Shown here piece after piece: positions 51,119-61,400 of a DNA stretch of 64,000 bases. The stretch lies in the NCBI GenBank assembly GCA_013376995.1, contig JACAAZ010000004.1, forward strand, positions 259,494-323,493, written 5' to 3'. The DNA is from Bacteroidota bacterium. Its GTDB lineage: Bacteria; Bacteroidota; Bacteroidia; Bacteroidales; UBA4417. Numbering within the stretch: the stretch's first letter is position 1; each line of letters starts with the position of its first letter. The notes under the pieces are model-generated. The model did not search any database. It saw only the letters and a list, made by a program, of their open reading frames with translations, and was not told the DNA's origin. The position numbers and the translations under genes were made by a program.

Positions 51119-54100
51119 TTAACGAATGAGTGTGATAGTCCCCGATTTTTGCCTGTAGAGATCCAGGTGGTTGCCGATATCCTGGTTTTCCCATACAGTT
51201 CCATCCTTGAATGTTGCATAGATATTCCAAAGGTAAACTCCCTGTCTGCAATCTTTTCCCTGGAATGTACCATCCCAGCTTTCGATGGGTGATCCCTTTT
51301 CATCCAGTTCTTCAGACGCCCACATCAGGTGATTGTAGCGGTCAAAAACCTGGACTTTGTAAGTTGCGAGGTTCAGTCCGACAGGTTTCCATTGCTGGTT
51401 GGCCGCTGTAGCATCGGCAGGTGCAAAAGCAGAAGGGACAAACAGGGATTTGATTAGCAGATCATAATCGAGACTGGTAGAATCCGTGCATCCACTCGAG
51501 TTGGTAGCATAAAGTGTAATGTGAAATTTGCCATCTTCATTGTACATAACAACGGGTGAATCGTCAATGTTTGTTTCACCATTTCCAAGATCCCAAAGAA
51601 CTTGTGATGTATTGAGTGATCCATTAATCAGCCTGATCTTACCTTGTTGGTCCCGGGAAGCATTTTCTATCCGGAATGCACTCAGCGGAGCTGGAGAAAT
51701 ATTCAATGTCATATAGGATGAATCGCTGCATCCCAGGTTATTAGTTGCCTTCAGGGATATAAGATAGTTGCCGGCTTTCTCAAAGGTATGTGAAGGAGAT
51801 GACGCAGTTGAAAATGAAGGGCTCACATTATCATTTATCGTCCAGTTACATTGCAAATCAGAATTATTTTGATTTTCATTAATTCCGGAGAAATGAGTTT
51901 CCTGTCCCGGGCATCTGCCTTCGGATTCAATCCGCACTTTAGGAGAAGGATTCACCTGGATCGAATTGTCAGCACTCAGGGTAATCGGCAGGTCATTCTG
52001 AAGGAGGACGATCTCTAGCGAAATGATAAAATTGCCGGCTGACTTGTAAATATGACTGACTGATGGTGAATAGGTCTGCAATGTAATCGGCTCTGTGCCG
52101 TCACCCCAGTTCCAGGTCCATTTGGCTGTTGAATCGTATTCAGGATTCATAACTTCGATGCTTGTGCCCTGGCAAATAACAGTATCGGATAAATTGATTT
52201 CAGGATTCGGCAAGGTGCTGACCAGTATTTGTTCTGATATGCTTGCCATACAGCCATTCTTGTCAGCCACCTTATGTGTAACCTTGTATTGACCGGCATT
52301 TGAATAGGTGTGGGTTATGGTATTTTCCGGAGCCAGGAGTTGCTGGTTGCTCTCATCGCCAAAATCCCAGGAATATTTCGAAATAGCAACTGATGAGGAT
52401 GAAGAAGTACTCGTAAAACTTACAGACTTGCTGAAAGTATTTTCGCTCCAGTTGAATGAGGCTTGTGGCAAGGGGTTTAAGGTGATGGCTTTGCTTGTCG
52501 TAATGCTGCACTCAAATTTATCAGTGATAGTCAGGCTGATAATGTAAGTGCCGGGTACTTCATAAGTATGTTCCGGATCCTGGAGGGTGGAATTGTTGTT
52601 GATTCCCGATCCTGCATCCCCGAAATTCCAGCTGAAAGAAGTAATTTCATCACCTGCTGGAAGTTCCGGTGTTGCTGTAAAACTGCTGGAAGTACTTACA
52701 CATCCCTGCATTGCTTCGATAGATGCTTTGAGTTCAGCTGGTACCTGGACCAACTGGAAGGTGGTGTCAACACAGCCATTCTGGAATGTGGTTATCAGCC
52801 TTACCGGGTAAGCCTGGCCCAATATTGGAAAGGTATAGCCTGGATTTTGTCCTGTTGCTGTTTTTCCGGTTTCAAATTCCCATTCCCAGTTTATTGCCGA
52901 TCCCGGCTCTGTTGCATGAAACTGAACATTGCCATGGGAACAGGGACTTACTGTAAAATCAAACTTGGCCGTAGGTTTCATCCTGACTACTACAGGCATG
53001 GTTGAACTTGCCTGGCAGCCGGTTGCAGATGTAACAGTCAGGCTTACCTGGTAGTTTCCTTCTGCGAGGTATAAAAATTGAGGATTCTGAATAGACGAAG
53101 TATCTGCAGAAGAACCACTTATTCCAAAATCCCAATGCCAGCTTGTAATTTGGCTGCCTGAAGGGGTTGAACTTGCGTCAAAGAATGATGTTAGCAGGTT
53201 GCCGCAACTGGCCTGGTACTGGAATGCAGGAACAGGAACTGAATTGACAGTGATAAATGCTGAGCCGGAAAGCTGTGCAGATGAACCCTGGCAATTTGCA
53301 TCTGTAACAGAAGTTAATGACACCAATTGCGTCGTTTCCGGCTGAATGCTGAAGCTGTATGGGTTTGAAGTAATTCCTGTTATTGTTGTATTGGACGTTC
53401 CATCTGTATATGTAAAACTCCAGGGTGAAGTACCTGTGAATTCAACATTCAATAATGCAGTTTCTCCCTCGCAGATGCTGGCATCATTTCCCAGAACGGC
53501 AGTAGGTAAAGGATGGATTAAGAGAGTCACCTCATCCTGGATGGAATCTGTTGCAGGATTCTGTCCAAAAGCCTTCAACGTTAAGGTTATAAGGCCAGAT
53601 TCGTTTATTGAAGGGATGTATGTTGGATGCAATTCATTTGGTGACTGCAGGATGCCGCTTCCATTATGGCTCCATATTAGACTGTTGTAGTTGGAAGCAG
53701 ATGATGTGGATAGGGTAAAAGAAGTGCCCTGGCAGGATTCTGCATCTTGCCCGGCGAAAGCAGTGAGTTGTCCGCCAAAGGATAGTACCATCTGGTCATC
53801 AGTTCCGGGACAAGGACTGGTACTGCCGCAGCTTAGCGTGAGCGTTACACTGCCTGAAGCGCGGTCAGCTGAACTTGGAGTATAGGTTGGATGAAGGGTT
53901 GCTGGATCATCGAAGGTGCCTGTTCCTGACGTAGACCAGATCAGATCTGAATTATGAGCAACACTCGAACTTGCAATGGTTAAAGAGGGTTGAGAGTTCG
54001 TGATGGTTGTATCATTTCCGGCAAATGCGTCAGCAGGCTGCGTAATTTGAATGAAAACTGCACTTGATGAAGGATCACAATCTCCATTGGTTATTGTCCA

Positions 54101-55111
54101 GTCAAAAATGTAAAGGCCTTCCATAATCCCACTGACAGAGGTAGCAGGGTCGGATGGATTCGTAATATTAGAAGTGGCTGGCCCCACAATCTGTGTCCAT
54201 ATGCCTGATCCGGTGACCGCCGGGTTTGCGTTCAGGTTAATGGTTCCGGGTGTTGCAAGGCAAAGATTCTGGTCATTGCCGGCAAATGAAATTGTCGGGG
54301 GGGCTGAATTTAAGATTGTTAACTGGTCGGAAGAAACACAGAGCCCGTTGGTGATTGTATATTGAAAAATGTAGGGCTGTTCTGCTGCAATAATTCCTGT
54401 GACTGCAGCTGTGGTTGAATTAGAGGGTGCAATCAATGGCATGTTTGGTCCTGAAACTGTAGTCCAGGCAGTTGAACCTGAGGCAGGAACATTCCCACTA
54501 AGGGAGAAACTGTTTGCATTGCAATATTGCTGGTCAATTCCGGCATTTGCCTGGATAAATGCATCCACACTTATAAACAGTGTGTCGTTTGCACATACTG
54601 GAGGGATGCCGGAATCACAAATTGAAACAACTACCAGGTCTGTACCTGAATATCCGGCAAATGGATTGTAAATGAAATTCCCGGATGCATCCAGGCTGAA
54701 AGTGCCGTGTGCCGGCCCAAGCAAAGGAATAGTGGAAGCCGTCAATAGTGTGTTTTCAGGGTCTTGGTCACCGTTGAAAACCGTGCCTGTAGAAACTGAG
54801 TTTCCGCAGAGCTGAATATGTTCATTGATTGTTACCGGTGGTTGATTTGTACTTCCTGGTCCGGCCAGGGAAAATTCAGTTTGTCCCGAAATGAAATTAC
54901 TATTCGAACTGTTTCCTGCAAAATTATCGGCAGAGAAAGAATGTTGTAACCTTCCAATTGGGATGGTAAAAATTGCGTAGGAGGAATTTAAAGAAAAAAA
55001 TAGAAAAGTGACAAGCAATCCGAAAGAAATGCTCAATCTCAATATCCGCGCATGATTCAAGCACCTTCCGGAAAAAGGAATCCATAAAAGGAATAGCAGC
55101 TTGGTTATCAT
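51119..55111 (-). CDS. Secreted PKD-repeat protein with T9SS type B tail
   Basis: This 1330-residue protein has an odd long lead before the signal peptide (hydrophobic run ISFGLLVTFLFFSLNSSYA near 28-46), so the true start may be different. The first third holds SFAGNDQNLCLA-type and FAGQDAESCQG-type repeats. The second part holds about seven PKD domains (markers WHWDFGISG, FSWNFGDAGSG, YSWDFGDESN, WTWNWGDG, WDLGNGE). The last 110 residues are a T9SS type B sorting domain (LFVPSAFAPADA, KPVGLNLATYKVQVFDRYNHLMWAS, ESWDGTFQGKDCRQGVYLW, SGTITLIR). It is probably a surface adhesin. Its tail is strongly similar to that of the next gene upstream, so the two are paralogues. Confidence 0.88.
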   Translation of the reverse strand: MITKLLFLLWIPFSGRCLNHARILRLSISFGLLVTFLFFSLNSSYAIFTIPIGRLQHSFSADNFAGNSSNSNFISGQTEFSLAGPGSTNQPPVTINEHIQLCGNSVSTGTVFNGDQDPENTLLTASTIPLLGPAHGTFSLDASGNFIYNPFAGYSGTDLVVVSICDSGIPPVCANDTLFISVDAFIQANAGIDQQYCNANSFSLSGNVPASGSTAWTTVSGPNMPLIAPSNSTTAAVTGIIAAEQPYIFQYTITNGLCVSSDQLTILNSAPPTISFAGNDQNLCLATPGTINLNANPAVTGSGIWTQIVGPATSNITNPSDPATSVSGIMEGLYIFDWTITNGDCDPSSSAVFIQITQPADAFAGNDTTITNSQPSLTIASSSVAHNSDLIWSTSGTGTFDDPATLHPTYTPSSADRASGSVTLTLSCGSTSPCPGTDDQMVLSFGGQLTAFAGQDAESCQGTSFTLSTSSASNYNSLIWSHNGSGILQSPNELHPTYIPSINESGLITLTLKAFGQNPATDSIQDEVTLLIHPLPTAVLGNDASICEGETALLNVEFTGTSPWSFTYTDGTSNTTITGITSNPYSFSIQPETTQLVSLTSVTDANCQGSSAQLSGSAFITVNSVPVPAFQYQASCGNLLTSFFDASSTPSGSQITSWHWDFGISGSSADTSSIQNPQFLYLAEGNYQVSLTVTSATGCQASSTMPVVVRMKPTAKFDFTVSPCSHGNVQFHATEPGSAINWEWEFETGKTATGQNPGYTFPILGQAYPVRLITTFQNGCVDTTFQLVQVPAELKASIEAMQGCVSTSSSFTATPELPAGDEITSFSWNFGDAGSGINNNSTLQDPEHTYEVPGTYIISLTITDKFECSITTSKAITLNPLPQASFNWSENTFSKSVSFTSTSSSSSVAISKYSWDFGDESNQQLLAPENTITHTYSNAGQYKVTHKVADKNGCMASISEQILVSTLPNPEINLSDTVICQGTSIEVMNPEYDSTAKWTWNWGDGTEPITLQTYSPSVSHIYKSAGNFIISLEIVLLQNDLPITLSADNSIQVNPSPKVRIESEGRCPGQETHFSGINENQNNSDLQCNWTINDNVSPSFSTASSPSHTFEKAGNYLISLKATNNLGCSDSSYMTLNISPAPLSAFRIENASRDQQGKIRLINGSLNTSQVLWDLGNGETNIDDSPVVMYNEDGKFHITLYATNSSGCTDSTSLDYDLLIKSLFVPSAFAPADATAANQQWKPVGLNLATYKVQVFDRYNHLMWASEELDEKGSPIESWDGTFQGKDCRQGVYLWNIYATFKDGTVWENQDIGNHLDLYRQKSGTITLIR

Positions 55112-55484
55112 TTTAGCAGAGCGAGTTGGTACAAGTGAAGCCAGAGAAGTCGCGATTTACCTGCAAGGCAAATAGGATTTTGCAGGATAAATCAATTTAA
55201 GTATCACTAATTCTGTACCAATAACATAAGTATCATAAAATCAGTATGATATAATTTTATATGTTAAAATATGATTTCATCCTGGGACAAAGCTGGACTC
55301 CCCCTTGTTAAAAAAGGACAAATCAGGCAGATCTCTTCTTTATTTGGGTGTTAGTTTATGCCACGAATGCACGAATGAGTGAAGAAGTAAGAAGTAGGAA
55401 GTAGGAAGTAGGAAGTAGGAAGTAGGAAGTGAAAAGAGTACTGGATTCTGATAATCAATCCTTATTCCAGCTCCAACAGAATGA
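55112..55484. other. Repeat-rich intergenic region between the PKD giants
   Basis: These 373 bases have the repeat TGCCACGAATGCACGAATG (55359-55377), related to the right arm at 15385-15401, and a GGAAGTA heptamer array (55388-55432). There is no gene and no clear promoter. Confidence 0.7.
55388..55432. repeat. Short tandem repeat (GGAAGTA)n
   Basis: Five to six copies of GGAAGTA, the longest clean run of this family in the window. Being clean, it is the copy most likely to vary in number between strains. Confidence 0.85.
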
Positions 55485-58400
55485 TTATCTGATCAGGGTT
55501 ATCGTTCCGCTGGTCTGCTTTGGCATATCTGTATGATTGCCTACATCCTCATTGGTCCAGATGCTACCGTCACGGTATACGGCAGTGATCTTCCAAACAT
55601 AGACTCCTTGCTGGCAGGGGTTACCCTTGAAAGAGCCATCCCATCCTTCAACAGGCGATCCCTTTTCGTCCAGTGCGGTAGAACTCCAGATGAGTCCGTT
55701 CCACCTGTCGTAAATCTCAGCCTTGTACATCGCAAGGTTAACTCCTACAGGTTTCCATAACCTGACTGACTGTACAGGTCCACCCGGTGTGAATGCTGAT
55801 GGAACATAAAGTCCTTTGTAAAGCATGGTATAGTCGAAGCTGATGGAATCGGTACAACCATATGAATTGGTAGTGTATAGCTGGATAAGATAGTTTCCGT
55901 CCTCTTTGAAGGTAACAACAGGAGATTCCTCTGTTGAAGTTTCACCATTTCCGAAATCCCAATGGTATTCAACACCATTGATGGAACCGTTATTCAGGTG
56001 AAGCTGTCCCTGCTGCTCCTGGTAATTCTGTTCGATGCTGAACGCACTGATTGGTGAAGGGTACACTGATACCTGCCTGATAACTGTATCCATGCAACCA
56101 TTTGCATCGGTAACTGATAAAAGTACCGGATATACACCAAGTGTGTCAAATATATGATAAGGTGACTGACCATTCATCCATCCAACAATCCTTTGATCGC
56201 CTATCTTCCAACCCCAATGATTCAATGGATCGGTATATTCTTTCGAATGATCAAAGAAGAAGGTAGGAGCGCCCTGGCAGGCAATACTGTTGGTAAATTG
56301 TGCTTCCGGCAGGCCATTGACAGCTACATGGTTAGTTACGGTGTCGCTGCAGCCAAACTGGTTTGTTGCGATAAGAGTTGCATTGAATGTTCCCACAGTT
56401 GAGTAGGTATGAACCGGATTGCGGTAAGTTGAAGAATCATCAGCATTAGCGGGATCTCCGAAGTTCCAGCTGTAATTGAGGTGAGTCGAACCATTGGCGT
56501 TGGTTGTATCAACAAATTCTGTCATATCACCAAGACAATGTTTGTTGGTGAGGAAGCCTGCTTTCGGGCTTGCCATTACAGAAACGGTCCTGGCGATTGA
56601 ATCAGAGATCGGGCTGCCATTGTAAATGCTTACTATCTTCAGCGAGAGGTTGAAGGTTCCGGATTGGGTATAGGTATGGTTAACAGTAGGATTGTACGTG
56701 GTTTCAATCAAAGCAGGTGTTCCGTCGCCCCAGTTCCAGATCCATTGGTTGATGGCACCGCTGCTCTGGTTGTTGATCAAAAGGGTTGTGTTCTGACAGA
56801 TAATTGGATTCACAATATTTATTGATGCCTGAGGGAAGGAAGTAACAATTATCTGCTCAGTATAGGTACTTGTACATCCGTTCTTATCGGTAACAGTCAG
56901 GGTAACTGTGAAGAAGCCATCATTTGGATATTGATGAGTTACTGTGTTATTAGGTGGAAGCAATACCTGGCTTGTTCCATCACCGAAGTTCCATGAGTAT
57001 TGCGTGATGGTTGCACCTCCAATGGTACTTGTGCTGGTGAAATCCACCGAGGTAGTAAATGTGGTGTTTGTCCATGCAAATGCTGCAACCGGAAGTGCAA
57101 ATACTTCAACTGTCTTTATAACAGTAGTAGAACAACCATATATATCATTTGCAGTCATGCTGATCGTATAGAATCCAGTGCTAACAAAAGTATGTGATGG
57201 ATTGAGTGAAGTGGAGGTATTGGCAGTGCCTGAAGCCGGGTCCCCAAAATTCCAGAGGCATGTATAGATCTGGTCTCCGGTAGGAGTGATCAGGGACGAA
57301 TGGAATTGGGTTGCAGATCCGACACAGGCAGGCAGGTAAGTGATATCCGCTGTAAATACATCCGGAACTTCTACAATTTGTGTAGTGGTATCAACACATC
57401 CATGGAGATCAGTAACAATCAGTCTTACACTGTAGCTGGTATCAACCTGGAAGTAGGTATAGCTTGGGTTTGTTGCAGTTGAATACTGGTATGGTTCGAA
57501 TTCCCACATCCAATTGGTAATCGTAGCCTGGTGGCTGTAGGATGAATCCTGGAATTGAACTGTGCCGTTGCTGCATGGGCTGGTGCTGTATTTGAAGGAC
57601 GCAGTTGGTAAACTCCAGATCTGCACCGGCTGGGACTTGGTATTACTGCATCCTGATTCAGTAGTGGTGGTTAGAGTTACAGTATAGATTCCTGGCAGTA
57701 CATAAGTGAACTGTGGATTTTGCAGGCTGGAGGTATCTGTGCCGGATCCGTTTACTCCGAAGTTCCATGACCAATGTACGATGTTGCTGTTTGATGGAGC
57801 AATTGAAGCATCAGTGAACAGGGTAGGGCTGTTCAGACAACTTTGCTGGTAGCTGAATGCGCTTTGCGGTGCCTCGTGCAGCATAACTGTATGGCTGATA
57901 CTGTTTGTACATCCATGGATATCAATAATTGACAGAACAACTGTATAGGTAGCTGCTGCATTGTAGTTATGCTGAGGATTAGCCTGGTTGCTGTGTGCGC
58001 TTCCATCACCGAAATCCCAGTCGTATGACTGTACATCTGCAATGTTGGTAATAGCCGGATCTGTGAAGAATGCAACAGGGCTGCCCATGCAGGTAATGGA
58101 ATCGTTGTAGAAATCAACAGCAGGTTTTGCATGGATATCAACTGCCTTAACAATGGTATCGGAGCAACCACCGGCATTGACAGAGATCAGGGTAACCTGA
58201 TAAGTTCCTGCTGAAGTGAAAATATGAGTTGGGTTCTGCAGGCTGCTGGTATTATTGATACCACTGGTAGGATCTGCAAAGTTCCAGTTCCATGAAACAA
58301 TAGCAACACCACTACTTGCAACACTCAGGTCAGTGAATTGGGTTGATGTGCTTTCGCAGGTATTCTGATAGTTGAAATCAGCTACAGGGCTTGGTGCGAT

Positions 58401-61400
58401 GGTGATGATCAGCTGTTTACTGTTCTCGCAACCATTTTGCGTCTGAATGGTGAGGGTTACCACGAAATTACCTGCCTGGCTGTAGCTGTGGCTTATTGAA
58501 GGCTGATAGGTTGCATAGGTAGCTGTGTTGCCATCACCGAAGTTCCATTTCCACAGGCTGATAGTGTTTCCGTTGGCATTGCTGAGGTCAGAGAAAGTAA
58601 TGGTGCTTTCCTTGCAGCCTGGTGCTGATGAGGAGAAGTTGGCTAATGGGCCTGATGTTACTGTTACCGGAGCTGTTTTGCTTGCCTGGCATCCACCTGA
58701 AGAGGTAATTGTCAGGGTTACATTGTAGGTTCCTGCGAATGCATAAACATGAATTGGGTCAACCAGTGTTGAAGTTTGCCCGTCACCGAACTGCCATAAC
58801 CAGTTTTGTGTGGTTGCCATGTTCACGAAGGAACTGCTGTTGAATGAAGTTGTATCTCCATTGCAGCCTGACTGGCTTGAGAAGTTAACAACCGGAGGAG
58901 TAGTAATTGTAACGGATTGTGAGGTTGTATCTGAACATCCTGAAGCAGTCGTAACAATTAATTGTACAGTATAATTTCCGGCATTACCATAGGTGTGCGT
59001 TGGATTCTGTAATGAAGAATAGTTGGATGAGCCGCTGGCTGGTTCACCGAAATCCCATGCCCTGTTTGTGATGATAGTGCCGGTCGAAGTTGAAAGGTCA
59101 TGGAATGATACTGCATTTCCGGCACAACCGCTACCATGTGTAAAGTTTGCAGTTGGCTTGGCGAATATGGTGACTACTTTATTCAGTGTGGCAGAGCAAC
59201 TGTCACTTGTCTTAACAGTCAGGCTTACATTGAAAGTTCCTGCATTGCTATAAGTGTGTGAAATCGTTGCTGGTCCGGGGAATGGGATAGTTGTGCTGGT
59301 GCCATCACCGAAATTCCATGTCCGGCGGACAATATACCCGCTGCTCAGCTGTGTTGCATCACTGAACTGGATGGAAGACTGGCTGCAATTAGGTTGTGTA
59401 TAGCTGAATTCAACGGTTGGTGGTACACCGATAATTACCGGGTGTGTAATGGTATTGGAACATCCTGTTGTATCAATTACTGTCAGGGTTACCATGAAAG
59501 TGCCGGAAGAGGTGTATATATGATTTGGTGAAGCCAGGTTGCTGCCGCCACCGTCTCCGAATGCCCAGTTCCATGAGGAAATGGTATTCAGGTTCATAAC
59601 AGTATTGCTTGGGATGAAAGCTACAGGATTGCCCTTGCATGTTCCTTCAGCAGTAAACTCAACTGCAGGAATAGGATCAATATGAACGACCCTGGTAACA
59701 GATGTAGTGCAACCGGCACTTGAAGTAATGATCAGCTGAACAGTATAATTTCCTGCTGTTGCATAGGAATGTGTTGGGCTCTGGAGGTTTGAGGTGTTAT
59801 TGATTCCAGAAGTTGGTTCTCCAAAGTTCCATGACCAGCCGGAGATCGATTGGGAACCTTGTGCAGAGCTCAGATCAATAAATGTAACCGGGCTTGAAGC
59901 ACAGTTGCCTTGCGACATGAAATCAGCCGTTGGTAAATCATAGACGTTGATTACTTTGGACTCATGGCTTGAGCATCCGAGGTTATTGATAACCGTCAGT
60001 GTAACAAGGTAAGATCCAGCCTGTGCATAAGTGTGATTAGCAGTTGGAATTGCAGGGAAGGTAAATGTTTGTGATGTGCCATCTCCAAATTCCCATGTCC
60101 AGTTGGTAATGTAACCGTCAGTGGCAGTTGAAGCATCGTCGAACTGAACTGCCTGGGCTACGCAATTGTTGATGGCAGCATTGAAATGAGCCACAGGTGG
60201 AACAGTGACATTGATAACATGTGAGATTGCTCCTGAGCAGCCAATAGTATCGGTAATTGTTAGGGTTACAGTATAGGTGCCGGCTGCAATATAGGTATGC
60301 TGTGTATTCCTGTCATTGCTGGTACCTCCGTCACCAAATAACCAGGCATAGGTAGCAGTCCTGTTGATGTCGATAATGGTGCTGTCAGCCCAGAAGAGAG
60401 TTGGATTTCCAACACATCCTGCACTGCTGATGAATTCAGCGGTAGGTGCTACATGAACCTGGATCTTCTTGGTAATTGTATCGGAACAGCCGTTGAAGTT
60501 AGTGACGATCAGTGTTACAAAATAGAAACCTGGAGTTGCATAGATGTGTTGCGGATTCTGAAGATTTGAGGTGTTGTTGGAACCTGAAAGAGGATCTCCG
60601 AAATTCCATGACCAGGTTGTAACAGAACCAAAACCGTTTGTTGTGCTCGTATCAAAGAATGAAGCAGCAAGATCTTCACAGTTGCTGGTATAGTTGAAAC
60701 CGGCAACAGGGACAGTGGTTACTGTGACATTGGAAGAATAAGTATCGCTGCAACCATCTGAATTCATTACCGTCAGGGTAACAGTATAGGTTCCAGGAAT
60801 TGTGTAGGTGTGTGCAAGATTTGGTGTGGTCGGGAAGTTAATAGTCTGAGGAACTGAGCCATCTCCAAAATTCCAGGTCCACTGTGTCAGGTATCCCTGT
60901 CCTTGCGGATTGATCGACAGATCAGTAAAGTAGGTTGCACTTCCCATACAATTCGGTGTGCTGAAATTGAAGAATGCCTGGGGATGCGGACGAACATCAA
61001 CTGAATGGGTCACGGTATAGATACATCCTATGCTATCCTGAACCGTCAGGGTGACTAAATAAGTTCCGGAAGCCGGGTAAATATGGAATGGATTTACCGG
61101 TGTGTTGAATACACCATAAGTGCCATCACCGAAGTTCCATACCCAATGGCTGATCTTCATCAGGTATTGTCCACTTGCCGTGAAGAAGGTAGTGTCACCT
61201 GAACATGCACTGTTGGCTGTGAAATCAGTAACTGGTTTCGGGCTAACATTGATCAGTGCTGATCCAAAAAGTTGCGAGGCTGTAGCAACACAATTGGCAT
61301 CTGACAAGGCTGAAAGGGTGTAAATGATGCTTCCGACAGGTGGTACAACACTGAATTGGTAAGGATTAGATATGATATTGGTAACCGTTGTCGAGCTGAT

